DNA of 64,000 nucleotides from Altererythrobacter sp. B11 (GTDB taxonomy: Bacteria; Pseudomonadota; Alphaproteobacteria; Sphingomonadales; Sphingomonadaceae). Both the position numbers and the translations under genes were made by a program. This document shows, piece after piece, positions 27,276-35,797 of the stretch. The notes beneath the pieces were generated by a model, which saw only the letters and a program-made list of their open reading frames with translations, was not told where the DNA came from and searched no databases. The DNA is taken from NCBI RefSeq assembly GCF_003569745.1, contig NZ_AP018498.1, positions 3,573,001-3,637,000 on the forward strand. Direction: 5' to 3'. Every line of letters starts with the position of its first letter. Position 1 is the stretch's first letter.

Positions 27276-28019
27276 ATGCCCATGCTTACGTCCATCCGCA
27301 GCCTCATGGCTGCTACCCTTCTTGTCGGCACCGCTTTCGTTGCGGCTCCGGCCATGGCCCAGGATAGTTCGGGAATTTCCGTCACGGGCAATGCCGCCAT
27401 CGTGACCGAATACCGTTTCCGTGGCGTCGACCTGTCCGGCGGCGACATCGCGATCCAGGGCGGTATCGATCTCAGCCATGACAGCGGCTTCTACCTCGGC
27501 ACCTGGGGTTCTTCGCTCGACGAGGATACCGTTGGTTACGGCCACACCGAGCTCGACGTCTATGGCGGCTGGACCGGCAATCTGACCGAGGCCGTCGCGG
27601 CCGACGTCGGCGTGCTGATGTATCTCTATCCCAATGCGGGCCCCGGCGATTTCGATTATGTCGAATTCTACGGCTCGCTCAGCACCACGCTCGGCCCGGT
27701 CGGCGGCACGCTCGGCGTCGCCTATGCGCCGGAGCAGGATTCGCTTGGCGGTACGGACAACTTCTACGTCTACACCGACCTGTCGGCTGGCATTCCGAAC
27801 ACGCCGCTGAGCCTGACGGCTCACCTGGGCTACACCGACGGCTTCCTGACCTATACGGATGACAGCAAGGCGTTCGACTGGTCGGTGGGCGCTGCCTACG
27901 CGATCACGGACAAGCTCTCCGTCGGCGTGTCCTACATCGGCGTCGAAGGCGATCGCCTGCCGACCCGGTACGACTTCACGGACGATGCAGTGGTCGGCAC
28001 GCTCTCCGCGTCCTTCTGA
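27276..28019 (+). CDS. TorF family putative porin
   Basis: Outer-membrane beta-barrel protein of about 247 residues with a clear signal peptide ending APAMAQ. The mature part opens SGISVTGNAAIVTEYRFRGVDLSGGDIAIQGG, the signature of the TorF (TIGR02001) porin family, and ends in a strand with terminal phenylalanine (VVGTLSASF). AAGGG precedes two possible ATGs (27276, 27282); upstream frame extension is not needed. The 260-base gap before it shows no other gene. Substrate unknown; the family has often been linked to small solute uptake. Confidence 0.85.
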   Translation: MPMLTSIRSLMAATLLVGTAFVAAPAMAQDSSGISVTGNAAIVTEYRFRGVDLSGGDIAIQGGIDLSHDSGFYLGTWGSSLDEDTVGYGHTELDVYGGWTGNLTEAVAADVGVLMYLYPNAGPGDFDYVEFYGSLSTTLGPVGGTLGVAYAPEQDSLGGTDNFYVYTDLSAGIPNTPLSLTAHLGYTDGFLTYTDDSKAFDWSVGAAYAITDKLSVGVSYIGVEGDRLPTRYDFTDDAVVGTLSASF

Positions 28020-28044
28020 TTGCTGCCGTAAGGCACAGAAACGG

Positions 28045-28075
28045 GGGGCTGCATCGCGAGATGCAGCCCCTTTTT
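28045..28075 (+). terminator. Rho-independent terminator of the TorF gene
   Basis: A perfect 10-base-pair stem, GGGGCTGCAT with ATGCAGCCCC, around a 6-base loop (CGCGAG), followed by five T residues, 26 bases after the stop codon. It may also limit transcription from the convergent SIMPL gene. Confidence 0.92.
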
Positions 28076-28087
28076 CGTGGCGGTCAG

Positions 28088-28840
28088 TCAGCGCAGGTAG
28101 AAGTCGACCGTCGTGACCACGCGCACCTTCTTGTAAGGCGTGTCAGCCACGCCCCAGCCGCCGCCATCGCCGTCGCGCGCGTCGATCGAGAAATAACCCT
28201 GCGTGGCCTGCTTGATGCCGCCCACGCCGGTGCCGCTGTCCTTCGCAAACTGCTCCGCCGCGGCGCGGGCATCCTTGGTCGCTTCGGCCACCATCTCGGG
28301 CTTGATGTCGTTCAGCCGCGTGAAGGTGTAGGCCATGCCCGAGCCCTCCTCCAGCACCACGCCCCGGCGCACGAGGTCGAACTGCCGGCGCACCGCCCGC
28401 TGGGCCCGGGCGATATCGGTGCTGCGCAGCGTCATGCGTTGGCGAATGGTGTAAGTGGTCACGCCGTCCTGCGTCATGGTGGAGACGTTCACGCCGGTCG
28501 GCTGCAGCGCATCGGCGGGAAAGCCGAGTTCGGCGAAGAAGGCCTGGATCGCGGCGGTATCCCTATCGACGCTGGCCTGCGCGGTGGAGAGGTCGGCCGC
28601 GGTGGCGGAATAGGCGATCGTCCAGGTGGCGAGGTCCGCAGTCACCTCGCGCTCGGCGAGGCCGCGCACGGTGACGGATCGATCCGCCTCCTTCGCGCGC
28701 GTCAGCCCGTCACCCAGCAGATAGCCGCCGGCAATCATCCCCAGCGCGAGAATCCCGGCCGATGCCAGCATGGGCGCCGCCAGGGGCCGGCGCCAGAAAG
28801 CAGTGGCCGAGGGACCATCCAATTCGCTACTGCCGGACAT
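28088..28840 (-). CDS. SIMPL (DUF541) domain protein
   Basis: A 250-residue protein starting MSGSSELDG, with an N-terminal membrane anchor (LASAGILALGMIAGGYLLG) and a periplasmic SIMPL domain: RSVTVRGLAEREVTADLATW is the usual opening and VVTTVDFYLR the usual end. SIMPL proteins are widespread in bacteria and have been linked to stress and envelope traits, with no defined activity. The open frame continues 190 codons upstream, but that overlaps the divergent glyoxalase gene, so the first ATG after it was used. Confidence 0.85.
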   Translation of the reverse strand: MSGSSELDGPSATAFWRRPLAAPMLASAGILALGMIAGGYLLGDGLTRAKEADRSVTVRGLAEREVTADLATWTIAYSATAADLSTAQASVDRDTAAIQAFFAELGFPADALQPTGVNVSTMTQDGVTTYTIRQRMTLRSTDIARAQRAVRRQFDLVRRGVVLEEGSGMAYTFTRLNDIKPEMVAEATKDARAAAEQFAKDSGTGVGGIKQATQGYFSIDARDGDGGGWGVADTPYKKVRVVTTVDFYLR

Positions 28841-28933
28841 GATCGGTATCTCCCTGAGGCGTTGTCCTGATGCCGGACTTCTGCCGGTGCGGCGATGAAC
28901 CGTGTTTGAATAGAGACGAACGGAGCAATCTCG

Positions 28934-29371
28934 ATGGTCAAATATCTGCACACCATGATCCGCGTCACCGATCCGGATGCGACGGTGGCCTTCTTCAAGC
29001 TTCTCGGGCTGGAGGAAGTGCGGCGCATGGAGAGCGAGAAGGGGCGCTTCACGCTCATCTTCCTCGCCGCGCCGGGGCAGGAGGACGCGCAGGTGGAGCT
29101 GACCTACAATTGGCCGCCGGAAGACGGCAGCGAGCCGGAGAGCTACGGCGGCGGCCGCAATTTCGGCCATCTGGCCTATCAAGTGGATGATATCTACGCG
29201 GCCTGCCAGCGGCTGGCGGACGCCGGTGTCACTATCAACCGCCCTCCGCGCGACGGGCATATGGCCTTCGTCAAGACGCCGGACGGCGTCTCGATCGAAC
29301 TGCTCCAGAAGGACGGATCGCTGCCGCCGGCCGAGCCTTGGGCCAGCATGGAGAACACCGGCAGCTGGTGA
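28934..29371 (+). CDS. gloA: lactoylglutathione lyase (glyoxalase I)
   Basis: Converts the methylglyoxal-glutathione hemithioacetal to lactoylglutathione. The single vicinal-oxygen-chelate unit of 145 residues carries four likely metal ligands: a histidine in KYLHTMIRV, glutamate in QVELTYNW, histidine in FGHLAYQV and glutamate in GVSIELLQ, the pattern of the nickel-type bacterial enzyme. It diverges from the SIMPL gene and is followed by der with 75 bases between. Confidence 0.92.
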   Translation: MVKYLHTMIRVTDPDATVAFFKLLGLEEVRRMESEKGRFTLIFLAAPGQEDAQVELTYNWPPEDGSEPESYGGGRNFGHLAYQVDDIYAACQRLADAGVTINRPPRDGHMAFVKTPDGVSIELLQKDGSLPPAEPWASMENTGSW

Positions 29372-29446
29372 ACGCCGGAGCCGCTCCGCAGCTGCGCGTG
29401 GCGCTTTCACTTGCCAAGGCGGCGGTGAAGCGCCACCTGCTGCGGC

Positions 29447-30826
29447 ATGTCAGGCGGCAAGCTCCCCCAGGTGGTCATCATCGGCCGCCCCAATGTCGGA
29501 AAATCCACGCTGTTCAACCGGCTGGTCGGCAAGCGGCTGGCGCTGGTCGACGATCAGCCCGGCGTCACCCGCGATCGACGCTTCGGCTCTGCCGGCCTGC
29601 TGGGGCTGGAGTTCGAAGCGGTGGACACCGCGGGGTGGGAAGATGACGATCCCGCCAGCCTTCCCGGCCGCATGCGCGCCCAGACCGAGGTGTCGCTGAA
29701 AGGCGCCGATGCGGCGCTGTTCGTGATCGATGCACGAGCGGGCCTCACGCCGTTGGACGAGGAAATCGGCCGCTGGCTGCGCGGCCAATCGGTGCCGGTG
29801 ATCCTCGTCGCCAACAAGTCGGAAGGCAGTGCGGGCGATTCCGGCATTATGGAAAGCTACGCTCTCGGGCTCGGCGAACCCGTGCCGATCAGCGCCGAAC
29901 ATGGCGAAGGCGTGGCCGAGCTGTTCGAGGCGCTGATTCCGCTGATCGCCCACAAGCAGCCGGAGGCGCTGCCCCGGGGTGAAGGATCTGAGGAGGCGGA
30001 TCTTTCCGCGCCGTTGCAGCTTGCCATTGTCGGGCGCCCCAACGCGGGCAAGTCCACGCTCATCAATCGCCTGGTAGGGGAAGACAGGCTGCTGACCGGG
30101 CCTGAGGCCGGGATTACGCGCGATTCTATTGCGGTGGACTGGGAATGGACGTCACCCGAGGGCGAAGCGCGCAAGATTCGCCTCATCGACACTGCCGGCA
30201 TGCGCAAGAAGGCCAAGGTTTCGGACAAGCTGGAACGGCTGTCGGTTGCCGATGCGCGGCGCGCGGTGGATTTCGCCGAAGTGGTGGTGCTGCTGCTTGA
30301 TGCGACACGGGGGCTTGAAGTTCAGGATCTCAAGATCGCCAATCTGGTGCTGGAGGAAGGCCGCGCCCTGATGGTGGCGATCAACAAGTGGGACGTGGCG
30401 GAAGACCCGAGCGGGCTGTTCAACGGCATCCGCCTGGCGCTTGATGAAGGGCTGGCGCAGCTGCGCGGGGTGCCGCTGCTCGCCGTGTCGGCCATGACGG
30501 GCAAGGGGCTCGACGCCATGCTCGCCACCGCGTTCAAGCTGCGGGAAGACTGGAGCCGGCGCGTGCCCACCGCCGCGCTTAACCGCTGGTTCGACGATGC
30601 GCTGGCCGCCAATCCACCGCCGGCTCCGGGCGGCAAGCGGATCAAGCTGCGCTATATCACCCAGGTTGGCACCCGGCCGCCCCGTTTCGTGGTGTTCGGC
30701 ACGCGATTGTCGGACCTGCCGACCAGCTACGAACGCTATCTGATGAACGGCATACGGCGGGAACTGGGCTTCGGCGCCGTGCCCGTGCGCCTCACCCTCA
30801 AGAGCCCGAAGAACCCCTTCGCCTGA
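29447..30826 (+). CDS. der: GTPase Der (EngA), ribosome assembly
   Basis: Two tandem GTPase domains plus a KH-like C-terminal domain, 459 residues, needed for 50S subunit maturation. First domain: GRPNVGKST, DTAGWEDDDP, NKS. Second domain: GRPNAGKST, DTAGMRKKAK, NKWDVAE. The C-terminal part (LKLRYITQVGTRPPRFVVFGTR) is the standard KH-like fold. The start at MSGGKLPQVVIIGRPN fits the family. It ends convergent with the bacterioferritin gene across a GC-rich hairpin. Confidence 0.97.
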   Translation: MSGGKLPQVVIIGRPNVGKSTLFNRLVGKRLALVDDQPGVTRDRRFGSAGLLGLEFEAVDTAGWEDDDPASLPGRMRAQTEVSLKGADAALFVIDARAGLTPLDEEIGRWLRGQSVPVILVANKSEGSAGDSGIMESYALGLGEPVPISAEHGEGVAELFEALIPLIAHKQPEALPRGEGSEEADLSAPLQLAIVGRPNAGKSTLINRLVGEDRLLTGPEAGITRDSIAVDWEWTSPEGEARKIRLIDTAGMRKKAKVSDKLERLSVADARRAVDFAEVVVLLLDATRGLEVQDLKIANLVLEEGRALMVAINKWDVAEDPSGLFNGIRLALDEGLAQLRGVPLLAVSAMTGKGLDAMLATAFKLREDWSRRVPTAALNRWFDDALAANPPPAPGGKRIKLRYITQVGTRPPRFVVFGTRLSDLPTSYERYLMNGIRRELGFGAVPVRLTLKSPKNPFA

Positions 30827-30832
30827 ACGGAA

Positions 30833-30854
30833 CCGGGCGAGCCCCCTCGCCCGG
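30833..30854. terminator. hairpin between convergent der and bfr
   Basis: Perfect 9-base-pair stem CCGGGCGAG/CTCGCCCGG around a CCCC loop, placed between the two convergent stop codons. No T tract follows on either strand, so its terminator role is only suggested by position. Confidence 0.45.
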
Positions 30855-30862
30855 CCAGCACA

Positions 30863-31345
30863 TCAATCCTCGCCGGCGGGCTTGCTCTGCAGTTGCACAT
30901 AGTTCTGGAGACCCATGCGCTCGATCATGTCGAACTGCTTTTCGAGGAAGTCGACATGCTCCTCCTCGCTTTCGAGGATGCGCTCGAACACTTCGCGGCT
31001 GACATAGTCGCGTACCGTTTCGCAATGTTCGATGGCGTCGCGTAGCAGCGGAATGGCTTCCATTTCCAGCGCGAGATCGGCGCGCAGGATTTCCTCGACC
31101 GTTTCACCGACCTTCAGCCGGTTGATCGCCTGGAAGTTCGGCAGGCCTTCGAGAAACAGCACGCGATCGGCCAGCACGTCGGCATGCTTCATCTCGTCAA
31201 TGGACTCATGCCGCTCATATTCGGCGAGCCGCTTCACGCCCCAATTGTCCAGAACGCGATAGTGGAGCCAGTACTGGTTGATTGCGGTCAGCTCGTTGGT
31301 GAGTGCCTGATTCAGGAACTCGATGACTTTCTGGTCGCCCTTCAT
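30863..31345 (-). CDS. bfr: bacterioferritin
   Basis: Iron-storing heme ferritin, 160 residues, forms 24-mers. The start was placed at MKGDQKVIEFLNQALTNELTAINQYW, the family opening, rather than at an upstream ATG. Ferroxidase ligands E18, E51, H54, E127 and H130 and the heme-binding M52 (DEMKHADVL) are present. It lies beside the bfd gene, encoding the ferredoxin that helps release its iron, on the same strand. Exact 11-base direct repeats precede it. Confidence 0.96.
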   Translation of the reverse strand: MKGDQKVIEFLNQALTNELTAINQYWLHYRVLDNWGVKRLAEYERHESIDEMKHADVLADRVLFLEGLPNFQAINRLKVGETVEEILRADLALEMEAIPLLRDAIEHCETVRDYVSREVFERILESEEEHVDFLEKQFDMIERMGLQNYVQLQSKPAGED

Positions 31346-31392
31346 GGTGCTTTCTCCGCTCTGCTGGCGGCGCTTGTGCGCTGCATGGCTGC

Positions 31393-31462
31393 GCGATTGC
31401 AAGCGCAGGGGCGGCAAAACGACACGATAAGACGCAGAAAACCGGGCTTCTGCGATTGCAAG
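31393..31462. repeat. direct repeat GCGATTGCAAG upstream of bfr
   Basis: The 11-base sequence GCGATTGCAAG occurs exactly at 31393-31403 and again at 31452-31462, 59 bases apart, in the gap between bfd and bfr, 48 and 107 bases upstream of the bfr start. Iron genes nearby make an iron-responsive operator possible; the repeat does not match a known consensus that I can name. Confidence 0.6.
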
Positions 31463-31475
31463 TCAGATAGAGAGA

Positions 31476-31670
31476 TCAGGCAGCCACTCGGGAGACGGTG
31501 CAGGCGGCTTCCCGCTCTTCCGTCAGGATATCTTCCGCCTCGTCGAGGCACTGGCCGCACTGCGGGCGCTTACCCATCATGCCATAGACGCTGGCGGCAT
31601 CGGCGCGGGTGCAGCGCGCCGCGGTGCGGAGGTCTTTTTCCCGAATGGCGTTGCAGATGCAGACATACAT
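31476..31670 (-). CDS. bfd: bacterioferritin-associated ferredoxin
   Basis: Small [2Fe-2S] protein, 64 residues, that reduces stored iron in bacterioferritin. The cluster cysteines are C4, C6, C38 and C41 (VCICNAIRE, PQCGQCLDEA), exactly as in the BFD family. The start is MYVCICNAI; an upstream frame extension is not supported. A Fur-like palindrome lies 35 bases upstream, consistent with induction under low iron. It is upstream of bfr on the same strand. Confidence 0.95.
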   Translation of the reverse strand: MYVCICNAIREKDLRTAARCTRADAASVYGMMGKRPQCGQCLDEAEDILTEEREAACTVSRVAA

Positions 31671-31704
31671 CGTCAGCGAATCTCCCAAGGGTCGACTCAC
31701 CTGT

Positions 31705-31725
31705 TAATGCGAACTCGTTGCATTA
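31705..31725. promoter_or_regulatory. candidate Fur box upstream of bfd
   Basis: Near-perfect palindrome with outer arms TAATGC and GCATTA around GAACTCGTT, 21 bases in all, similar to the alphaproteobacterial Fur pattern with arms of the form AATGCGAA. It lies 35 bases upstream of the bfd start, in the bfd-SPOR intergenic region. Support is by eye and by the iron context. Confidence 0.6.
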
Positions 31726-31733
31726 GCAAGGCC

Positions 31734-32867
31734 TCAGCGGCGAGTTACGAGGCAGTCGCGACCCGCGCTCTTGAGCGAGGCGCAGGCCTGCTCGGCCCGC
31801 GCGCTGGTGGCATAGCCCGCCGCGAGCAGCTTCGTGACGCGGCCCGCGGGAACCAGCAGCTTCTGTGCCCCGGCAAGTTCCTTGCGGCCCGACACCTCAC
31901 GCCACAGCTTCTCTGCGTTCGCAGGCACGGAGAACGCGCCCAGCTGGACGGCCCACGGCCCGCCATCCGCGAGGCTTGCGGCAGGACGCGCGGGGGGAGC
32001 CTGGGCCGGAGCGGATGATCGAGCGGCCACGCGCTCCGGCTCAGGCGCACGACCGGCCGGGGCTGCCGGGCGCGCATAGCTCGCCCCAGCCTGCGCCGGG
32101 CTTTCCGTGCCCGTGGCGCTGCGCGCCTGGTCGATCGCCTCACGCGCCGCGGCAACCGAAGGGGAGACGCCGGCGGTGGCGGCAGGACGCGGCACGGTGA
32201 CCTGCTGCGGCGCTGCCTCTTCCGCCAGTGCTGCAGGTGCGCGAGCAACGCCGAGATCCGCCGCCGCCAGTTCCCTTTCACGAGCAGCCTGTGCTTCGTT
32301 CTGCATCGTCACGGCGAGTGCCGCGCCTTCCTGTCGCTGGGCCATGGGAATGAACTCGTCCATCCTCGCAAGCGCGGGAGCCGCCTGCGGCAGGCCCTGC
32401 GAATTCGCGAGCGTGAGCAGGGCATAGGCGCGCACCCAATCCCGCTCCACCAGATCGCCATTGAAGTGGGCAATGCCGAGCAAATATTCCGAACGGGGGT
32501 CGCCGCGACGCGCGGCATCCTGAACGTAGGGCAGCGCCGCTTCCCGCCTCCCGTCCTGGAACAGCATCAGGCCATAGGTGTCGGCGGCGCGCAGATGCCC
32601 CTTCCCCGCGGCCTGCGCATAAAGTGCCTCCGCCCGCGCAGCATCCTCCGGCACGCCGCGGCCGAGGCGATAGGCCTGGGCGAGGTTGAACAGGGCATCG
32701 GGATCGCCCGCTTCGGCCGGCCCGGTCCATTCCGCCACGGCGGCCGCGTAGTCCCCGCGGCTCCACGCATCCACGCCATCCTTCACATCCGCCCATGCCG
32801 GCTGTGCACCCAGGCCCGCAAGCAGCACTCCGGCCATGGCGCAGGGAATGAAGCGGTGAAGCGGCAT
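31734..32867 (-). CDS. SPOR and Sel1-repeat periplasmic protein
   Basis: Secreted 377-residue protein with signal peptide ending GAQPAWA, Sel1-type repeats (about 30-170, e.g. GDPDALFNLAQAYRLGRGVP), a long Ala/Pro-rich linker and a C-terminal SPOR domain (PWAVQLGAFSVPANAEKLW ... YATSARAEQACASLK). SPOR domains bind denuded glycan at the division septum. It is divergent from the ParA gene and one of two SPOR proteins flanking it, so it may act in cell division or envelope growth. The start MPLHRFIPCAMAG was preferred over an upstream ATG. Confidence 0.85.
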   Translation of the reverse strand: MPLHRFIPCAMAGVLLAGLGAQPAWADVKDGVDAWSRGDYAAAVAEWTGPAEAGDPDALFNLAQAYRLGRGVPEDAARAEALYAQAAGKGHLRAADTYGLMLFQDGRREAALPYVQDAARRGDPRSEYLLGIAHFNGDLVERDWVRAYALLTLANSQGLPQAAPALARMDEFIPMAQRQEGAALAVTMQNEAQAARERELAAADLGVARAPAALAEEAAPQQVTVPRPAATAGVSPSVAAAREAIDQARSATGTESPAQAGASYARPAAPAGRAPEPERVAARSSAPAQAPPARPAASLADGGPWAVQLGAFSVPANAEKLWREVSGRKELAGAQKLLVPAGRVTKLLAAGYATSARAEQACASLKSAGRDCLVTRR

Positions 32868-33089
32868 CGATTGGCCCTCGCGATGTGCCGGTAAGGCGCG
32901 GTTTGGAACGGCTGCCATAGTAAACGGCCTCTTAGCAAAACCTTTATGGCAGCTGTGCAAAGTCGGGGCGAACACATTTGCAGGCGCGGAAATCCGCCCC
33001 GTTAACTCAAACTTTAGGGTGATCTGCGATCCCCCATCCAGCGAATGCCGGGAAAATCGTCATCCCGGCCTGGAGTTAGGGGAACAGCC

Positions 33090-33806
33090 TTGCGCGTTTT
33101 GGCTTTGGCATCTCAGAAGGGCGGTTCGGGCAAGACCACCCTTTCGGGTCATCTGGCAGTGCAGGCGCAGCGCGCCGGAGCCGGCCCGGTCGTGCTGATC
33201 GACATCGATCCGCAGGGCTCGCTGGCCGATTGGTGGAACGAGCGCGAAGCCGAATATCCTGCCTTTGCGCAGACCACCGTTGCCCGCCTCGCCAACGATC
33301 TTGCCATCCTGCGCCAGCAGGGCTTCAAGCTGGCCGTCATCGACACGCCGCCGGCGATCACCATGGCCATCCAATCGGTGATCTCCGTTGCCGAGCTGAT
33401 CGTCGTGCCGACCCGGCCGAGCCCGCACGACCTGCGCGCCGTCGGCGCAACGGTGGACCTGTGCGAACGCGCGGGCAAGCCGCTGATCTTCGTGGTCAAC
33501 GCGGCAACGCCGAAGGCCCGCATTACCTCAGAGGCAGCCGTGGCGCTGTCCCAGCACGGCACCGTGGCCCCGGTCACGCTGCATCACCGCACCGACTTCG
33601 CCGCCTCCATGATCGACGGCCGGACCGTGATGGAAGTGGACCCCAACGGCCGCAGCGCACAGGAAATCGTCGCCCTGTGGCAATATATCGCCGATCGGCT
33701 GGAGCGGAACTTCCGCCGCACCGTGTTCGCCGCGCCGAACGCGGCAGCACCGGTCCCCGGCATCCATCGTGGCCAGGGCGGTTTCGGCCGCCGTGTGGCC
33801 CAGTAA
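33090..33806 (+). CDS. ParA family ATPase (orphan)
   Basis: MinD/ParA-type ATPase of 238 residues. The deviant Walker A is KGGSGKTT (residues 10-17), Walker A' VVLIDIDPQGSLADW and Walker B LAVIDTPPA follow. The start was taken as TTG at the sequence reading LRVLALASQKGG, with AGGGGAA five bases before it; an ATG 15 codons upstream is an alternative. No ParB gene is adjacent; a predicted ribbon-helix-helix protein follows and two SPOR proteins flank the locus. It probably positions a cellular component rather than a replicon, but this is inference. Confidence 0.87.
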   Translation: MRVLALASQKGGSGKTTLSGHLAVQAQRAGAGPVVLIDIDPQGSLADWWNEREAEYPAFAQTTVARLANDLAILRQQGFKLAVIDTPPAITMAIQSVISVAELIVVPTRPSPHDLRAVGATVDLCERAGKPLIFVVNAATPKARITSEAAVALSQHGTVAPVTLHHRTDFAASMIDGRTVMEVDPNGRSAQEIVALWQYIADRLERNFRRTVFAAPNAAAPVPGIHRGQGGFGRRVAQ

Positions 33807-33821
33807 GGCGGGACCGGAACG

Positions 33822-34448
33822 ATGAGCGAAACCAAACCCTTCGCCTCGCTCGGCCCCACGCTGCTCGCCCGCAAGGGCGGCGCGCGCCCGGCGATGCGGC
33901 CCCAATTCGGCTCGCTCGGCATGCTGGGCACCAAGGCCTCCGCCGCGCTGAACCTCGCCGAAGAGGACCAGCAGGCGCTCGACGATCTCGGCTGGAACGA
34001 CATGGGGTATGAAGAGCATACGCGCCACGAAGCCGATGTGCTGCCGCTGACGCCCGCCCCCGCCAATCCGGAAACGGAGGCGCAGGCCCGCGCGGATGAT
34101 GCGGTCGCCCGCGCCGAACTCGCCAGCCTGCCCACGGTGGCGGAAGCCGAGCCCGAAGTGCGCCGGCAGCAGCGCGAAGTTGCGGAGTTCGTCTCCGCCG
34201 CCCCGGCGCCCGCCGCTGCACTCCGCAGCGCGCCGCGCCAGCGTCGCCGTGCGCTGGAGGAAGGCCGCCGTGCTGCCTTCACCCTGCGGCTCGATGCCCA
34301 GCGCCACCTCAAGCTGCGTCTCGCCAGCACGGTGCACAACCGCAGTGCGCAGCAGATCGTCACCGCCGCACTGGATCAGTTCCTCGAAAGCCTGCCGGAG
34401 CTCGACACGCTCGCAGCCCAGGTAAAGCGCGAACGCAAAGGCAAATAG
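33822..34448 (+). CDS. hypothetical ParA partner with putative ribbon-helix-helix C-terminus
   Basis: A 208-residue protein. Residues 1-30 are basic and Gly/Pro-rich, a disordered, acidic middle follows, and the C-terminal 60 residues (RRAAFTLRLDAQRHLKLRLA, then VHNRSAQQIVTAALDQFL) have the spacing of a ribbon-helix-helix DNA-binding domain: a strand, then two helices. It lies 15 bases after the ParA gene, the position of ParB or ParG-like centromere proteins in small partition systems. The RHH call is by eye and the function unknown. Confidence 0.6.
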   Translation: MSETKPFASLGPTLLARKGGARPAMRPQFGSLGMLGTKASAALNLAEEDQQALDDLGWNDMGYEEHTRHEADVLPLTPAPANPETEAQARADDAVARAELASLPTVAEAEPEVRRQQREVAEFVSAAPAPAAALRSAPRQRRRALEEGRRAAFTLRLDAQRHLKLRLASTVHNRSAQQIVTAALDQFLESLPELDTLAAQVKRERKGK

Positions 34449-34460
34449 GGGCCTCCCGCG

Positions 34461-35747
34461 ATGTATTATACCTCGAACAACAGCCGCGTGATCGGCCTCG
34501 CACTTTCCACCGCGATGACGGGGGCGCTGCTCTCGGGCTGCGCCACGACTTCGGTCCCGACAGCCTCCGCTTCGGCGGGACAGGCAGAGGCCGCGCTGGC
34601 GCAGGGCAAGTATGATCGCGCGATCGACCTGGCGGAGGCTGCCGTTCTGGCGGAACCCTATAATGCCGAATATCGCGCCACGCTGGCGCATGCCTATCTC
34701 GAAGCGGGGCGCTTCGCATCCGCCTCTACCACCTTCGATGATGCCATGCGGCTGGGCGACAATTCACCCCGCACGGCCCTGAGCCTTGCGATCTCCCTCA
34801 CCGGCGAAGGCAAGCTGGGCGATGCCGCCGCGCTGCTGCGCGAATGGCAGGGCGATCTCGACACCGCCGATCTCGGCCTTGCCCTCACGCTGTCCGGTCA
34901 GCCGCAGCAGGCGATCCCTCTGATGGCTAATGCCATCCGCGGCGGGCAGAACACCGTGAAGATGCGGCAGAACCTGGCCTATAGCTACGCCATGGCCGGC
35001 CAGTGGCGCGAAGCGCGGCTGATGGCCGCGCAGGACGTGCCGGCAGACAAGCTGGGCGCCCGACTGGAAGAATGGGCCATGATGGCCCGCCCCGACGCCT
35101 GGCAGCAGCGCGTCGCCACGCTGATCGAAGTGCCGGCGGGCGTGCGCGATGCCGGCCAGCCGGTGATGCTCGCGCTTGGCGATGTCCCTGCCGCCCGCAT
35201 GGCGGAAGCAGAAGTGGAGCCGCAGGCGGCCGCCCCGACGGTGTCCACGGGCGCCGAGGTAGAACTGCCCGCGCTCGCGGTGACCGAAGAGACAACCCCA
35301 CTGGCAACGCCTCCGGCCCCGAAAGCGGAGAGCTTCCGGGCCGCCTTCTCCGCTCCGGCGAGGCACGATGTGGCACAGGATGCGGCTGCCTTTGCCAAGG
35401 CTTCCGTACCCGCGGCAAAGCCGGCCAAACCCGCAGCACGCGCATCGCGTAGCGAAGCGACGCATCTGGTCCAGCTCGGCAGCTTCTCCAGCGAACAGAG
35501 CGCGCGCAAGGCGTGGAAGATCTATACCCAGCGCTATCCGGGTCTCGCCGGGCACCGCATGGTGCTCAGCGAAGCGGTGGTGGGTGGCAAGCGCTTCTGG
35601 CGCGTATCCGCCGCCGGCTTCGACAAGGCCGAATCGCGCGAGATGTGCGGACGGGTGAAGGCGCGCGGCTCCGGCTGCTTTGCGTATGCTGAAAGCCGGC
35701 CGCTACCGGGCGCCGTGGACACGGGCACCCGCGTCGCAATGCGCTGA
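34461..35747 (+). CDS. TPR and SPOR domain lipoprotein
   Basis: A 428-residue lipoprotein: lipobox LLSGC near residue 27, TPR repeats from about 40 to 190 (QAEAALAQGKYDRAIDLAEAA, AYLEAGRFASASTTFDDAM), an Ala/Pro-rich linker, then a SPOR domain (THLVQLGSFSSEQSARKAWK ... WRVSAAGFDKAESREMC). It follows the RHH-like gene by 12 bases, and with the ParA gene forms a three-gene operon. Septal peptidoglycan binding is suggested by the SPOR domain; partner and role are unknown. Confidence 0.85.
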   Translation: MYYTSNNSRVIGLALSTAMTGALLSGCATTSVPTASASAGQAEAALAQGKYDRAIDLAEAAVLAEPYNAEYRATLAHAYLEAGRFASASTTFDDAMRLGDNSPRTALSLAISLTGEGKLGDAAALLREWQGDLDTADLGLALTLSGQPQQAIPLMANAIRGGQNTVKMRQNLAYSYAMAGQWREARLMAAQDVPADKLGARLEEWAMMARPDAWQQRVATLIEVPAGVRDAGQPVMLALGDVPAARMAEAEVEPQAAAPTVSTGAEVELPALAVTEETTPLATPPAPKAESFRAAFSAPARHDVAQDAAAFAKASVPAAKPAKPAARASRSEATHLVQLGSFSSEQSARKAWKIYTQRYPGLAGHRMVLSEAVVGGKRFWRVSAAGFDKAESREMCGRVKARGSGCFAYAESRPLPGAVDTGTRVAMR

Positions 35748-35797
35748 GTCCCGGCGGGCGCGCCAACCCGCGCCCTTGCCGGGTAGAACGACCGTCG

